Source: Pseudomonadota bacterium (lineage in GTDB: Bacteria; Desulfobacterota; Desulfobulbia; Desulfobulbales; Desulfocapsaceae). From it: DNA of 64,000 bases. The stretch lies in the NCBI GenBank assembly GCA_018820855.1, contig JAHJNL010000054.1, forward strand, positions 1-64,000, written 5' to 3'. Shown piece after piece: positions 62,684-64,000 of this stretch (its first letter is position 1; the number at the start of each line of letters is the position of its first letter). A program made the position numbers and the translations under genes. The notes below the pieces were generated by a model. The model was not told where the DNA came from. It was given only the letters and a program-made list of their open reading frames with translations, and searched no databases.

Positions 62684-62878
62684 TCAGGCGTTTCCTTTGG
62701 GGAAAAAGTGAACCACTCCATCTATCTCTGAGGTGTCACATATGTGTCCTATATCGAGTTCGAGCTCGAGAAACTCTTCAATTCCTTCGAGGGGAAGGGA
62801 GAGAGAGGGACCTTCAGGAAGATGATATACCAGGGTCTGGATTCTTGAAAAATCAAGAGGACGAACAAAAAGTTTCAT
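62684..62878 (-). CDS. Small hypothetical protein (64 aa) upstream of the PHP gene
   Basis: A 64-residue frame starting MKLFVRPLDFSRIQTLVYHL, acidic in its second half (EGIEEFLELELDIGHICD). TAGGAA lies about 8 nt before the ATG, and the gene ends 23 bp before the PHP gene on the same strand, so it is probably the first gene of a two-gene unit. I do not recognise the family. The 249-bp gap upstream contains no other gene. Confidence 0.55.
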   Translation of the reverse strand: MKLFVRPLDFSRIQTLVYHLPEGPSLSLPLEGIEEFLELELDIGHICDTSEIDGVVHFFPKGNA

Positions 62879-63127
62879 GCACTGTTCCTATATAAAAAGA
62901 CCGGCTATAATCCGGTAAAAAATCAAATCATCGGAATGTGACTATAAGACATTTTTAATAAACCGCAAGGGATTACACAGGAGAGGAATGTATCTTTCCC
63001 TATATGGAAACCCTTAGAGGAAATAGGTTTGACACTGAACAGCTATATGTTTAGTATACAGGGCTTAAACGATCAGAAACTATCTTGAAAGAGAGATTAT
63101 ACATTAAATTGAATCAAAGGTGTCGGA

Positions 63128-64000
63128 ATGAGTGAGAAAGAGATGTCAGGTAAGGAAAAAGTACTGTTTAGCAAGGCGACCAATCCCTCCAATATCCTGC
63201 CCAAAAAATTGACCCTGGAGAGTAAAATCAAGTTTCGCTGTCATCCGGGAGTGCGTTGTTTTACTGCCTGCTGCGGAGGAATCAAGATCATTCTTACTCC
63301 GTATGATATCCTGACACTCAAAAAACGTCTGGATATCCCAGCTCACGAGTTACTGCAGCAATATACGACTCCCGTCTATCTGGAGGGAACAGATATGCCG
63401 GGAGTTGCTCTCAAATTGACGGAGGGCGACAACAGGTGTCCCTTTGTTACTCCTGAGGGTTGTACTGTGTATACCGATCGTCCGTCGGCTTGCCGGTATT
63501 ATCCGGTGGGAATGGCAGATTTTCATGAAGGGCAGGGGGCCATGGGTGGAGGTGCTGACCATAAAGATGAAGAGAAATTCTTTTTTATTGTCAAAGAAGA
63601 TCATTGTAAGGGGTTTGAAGAAGACAAGGAATGGACTGTGGCCGAATGGCGTGCCGATCAGGGTGTGGATGTTCGTGATGAGATGAATAAAGAATGGCTG
63701 CGTCTGGTGATGCGCCGTAAATCATTCGGACATCAGGCATCACTCTCGGAACAGGCCAAGCGTATGTTTTTTATGACCTCAACCGATTTGGACCATTTTC
63801 GCCGATTTATTTTTGAAAGTTCCTTTCTTGATACCTATCAGATCGATGATGAAACATTGGAAAAGATTAAGAACGACGATGTGGAACTGATGCTTTTTTC
63901 TTTTAAATATCTGGCAGCCTCGCTCTTTGGGGCAGAAGGATTGCCTATCAGGGAAGATAAGATCCAGGAAAAAGTCAAAGAGATCAAAAAACGGCAGGAT
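63128..64000 (+). CDS. YkgJ-family cysteine-cluster protein, truncated by window end
   Basis: An open frame of 291 codons running off the window and therefore missing from the ORF track. The Cys-rich region FRCHPGVRCFTACCGG (as written FRCHPGVRCFTACC with the variant KFRCH), then CPFVTPEGCTVYTDRPSACRYYPVG and the later HCKGF carry the spaced Cys set of YkgJ/Fli-B-like putative zinc or iron-chelating proteins. The remainder is hydrophilic and helical. Function is unknown. ATG 63128 has AAAGGTG about 10 nt upstream. Confidence 0.8.
   Translation, partial: MSEKEMSGKEKVLFSKATNPSNILPKKLTLESKIKFRCHPGVRCFTACCGGIKIILTPYDILTLKKRLDIPAHELLQQYTTPVYLEGTDMPGVALKLTEGDNRCPFVTPEGCTVYTDRPSACRYYPVGMADFHEGQGAMGGGADHKDEEKFFFIVKEDHCKGFEEDKEWTVAEWRADQGVDVRDEMNKEWLRLVMRRKSFGHQASLSEQAKRMFFMTSTDLDHFRRFIFESSFLDTYQIDDETLEKIKNDDVELMLFSFKYLAASLFGAEGLPIREDKIQEKVKEIKKRQD

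Noticed and set aside
1-64000. tRNA, rRNA or CRISPR arrays
   Set aside because: I looked for T-loop motifs, tandem repeats with spacers and rRNA-like stretches and found none that would hold up.

Overview
The window looks like a bacterial chromosome segment from a Gram-negative anaerobe, most likely a sulfate-reducing or sulfur-metabolising Desulfobacterota (Desulfobulbales-like). This is inferred from gene content: lipid A genes (lpxD, fabZ, lpxA, and LpxI instead of LpxH), a small dual-CxxC protein of a kind seen in sulfate reducers, a CoA-disulfide/persulfide-type reductase fused to rhodanese, many signalling proteins, and a division/cell-wall (dcw) cluster with a MurE-MurF fusion. I saw no rRNA, tRNA, prophage, transposase or CRISPR array. 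Nearly all of the window is core, densely packed and operonic.

Layout. 0-7 kb: FMN flavoprotein, NtrC-type regulator, aminotransferase, hflX (apparently with an AUA start), then pilZ, a dual-CxxC mini-protein and pyrE on the minus strand. 7-14.6 kb: glmS, a NamZ-like muramidase-family gene, the lipid A cluster lpxD-fabZ-lpxA-lpxI and a sugar nucleotidyltransferase. 14.8-19.6 kb: a four-gene tripartite efflux operon (TolC-like lipoprotein, MacA-like adaptor, separate ABC ATPase and MacB-like permease). 19.8-25 kb: an EEP-family nuclease next to a secreted RNase T2, a secreted beta-helix protein and an HD-GYP sensor. Two REP-like inverted repeats lie in this first part (10.2 and 22.0 kb). 25.3-28.1 kb (minus strand): thioredoxin-like protein, YbdG-like MscS channel and tRNA-dihydrouridine synthase with overlapping ends. 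28.1-34.4 kb: tRNA nucleotidyltransferase, rlmE, yebC, ruvC-ruvA-ruvB, panB.

34.7-51.6 kb holds the complete dcw operon: promoter plus four 10-bp-spaced GTGG boxes, mraZ, rsmH, ftsL, an FtsI-like protein, murE-murF fusion, mraY, murD, murG, murC, murB, ftsQ, ftsA, ftsZ. Its two most unusual properties are that the FtsI-like protein has lost all three transpeptidase motifs (SxxK reads TQVY; no SxN; no KTG), and that ftsW, whose product is the glycosyltransferase partner of FtsI, is absent from its usual place between murD and murG. Together these suggest that the septal synthase pair of this lineage has been replaced by enzymes encoded elsewhere, leaving a non-catalytic, PASTA-bearing scaffold in the operon. 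This is the best candidate for something undescribed.

51.7-64 kb: a radical SAM protein with no canonical start codon, a sensor kinase overlapping a FetAB-like metal-export ABC transporter, rsgA, the rhodanese-fused disulfide reductase, a HEAT-repeat protein ending in a receiver domain, a PHP-family phosphoesterase with a small partner ORF, and a YkgJ-type cysteine-cluster protein cut by the window edge.
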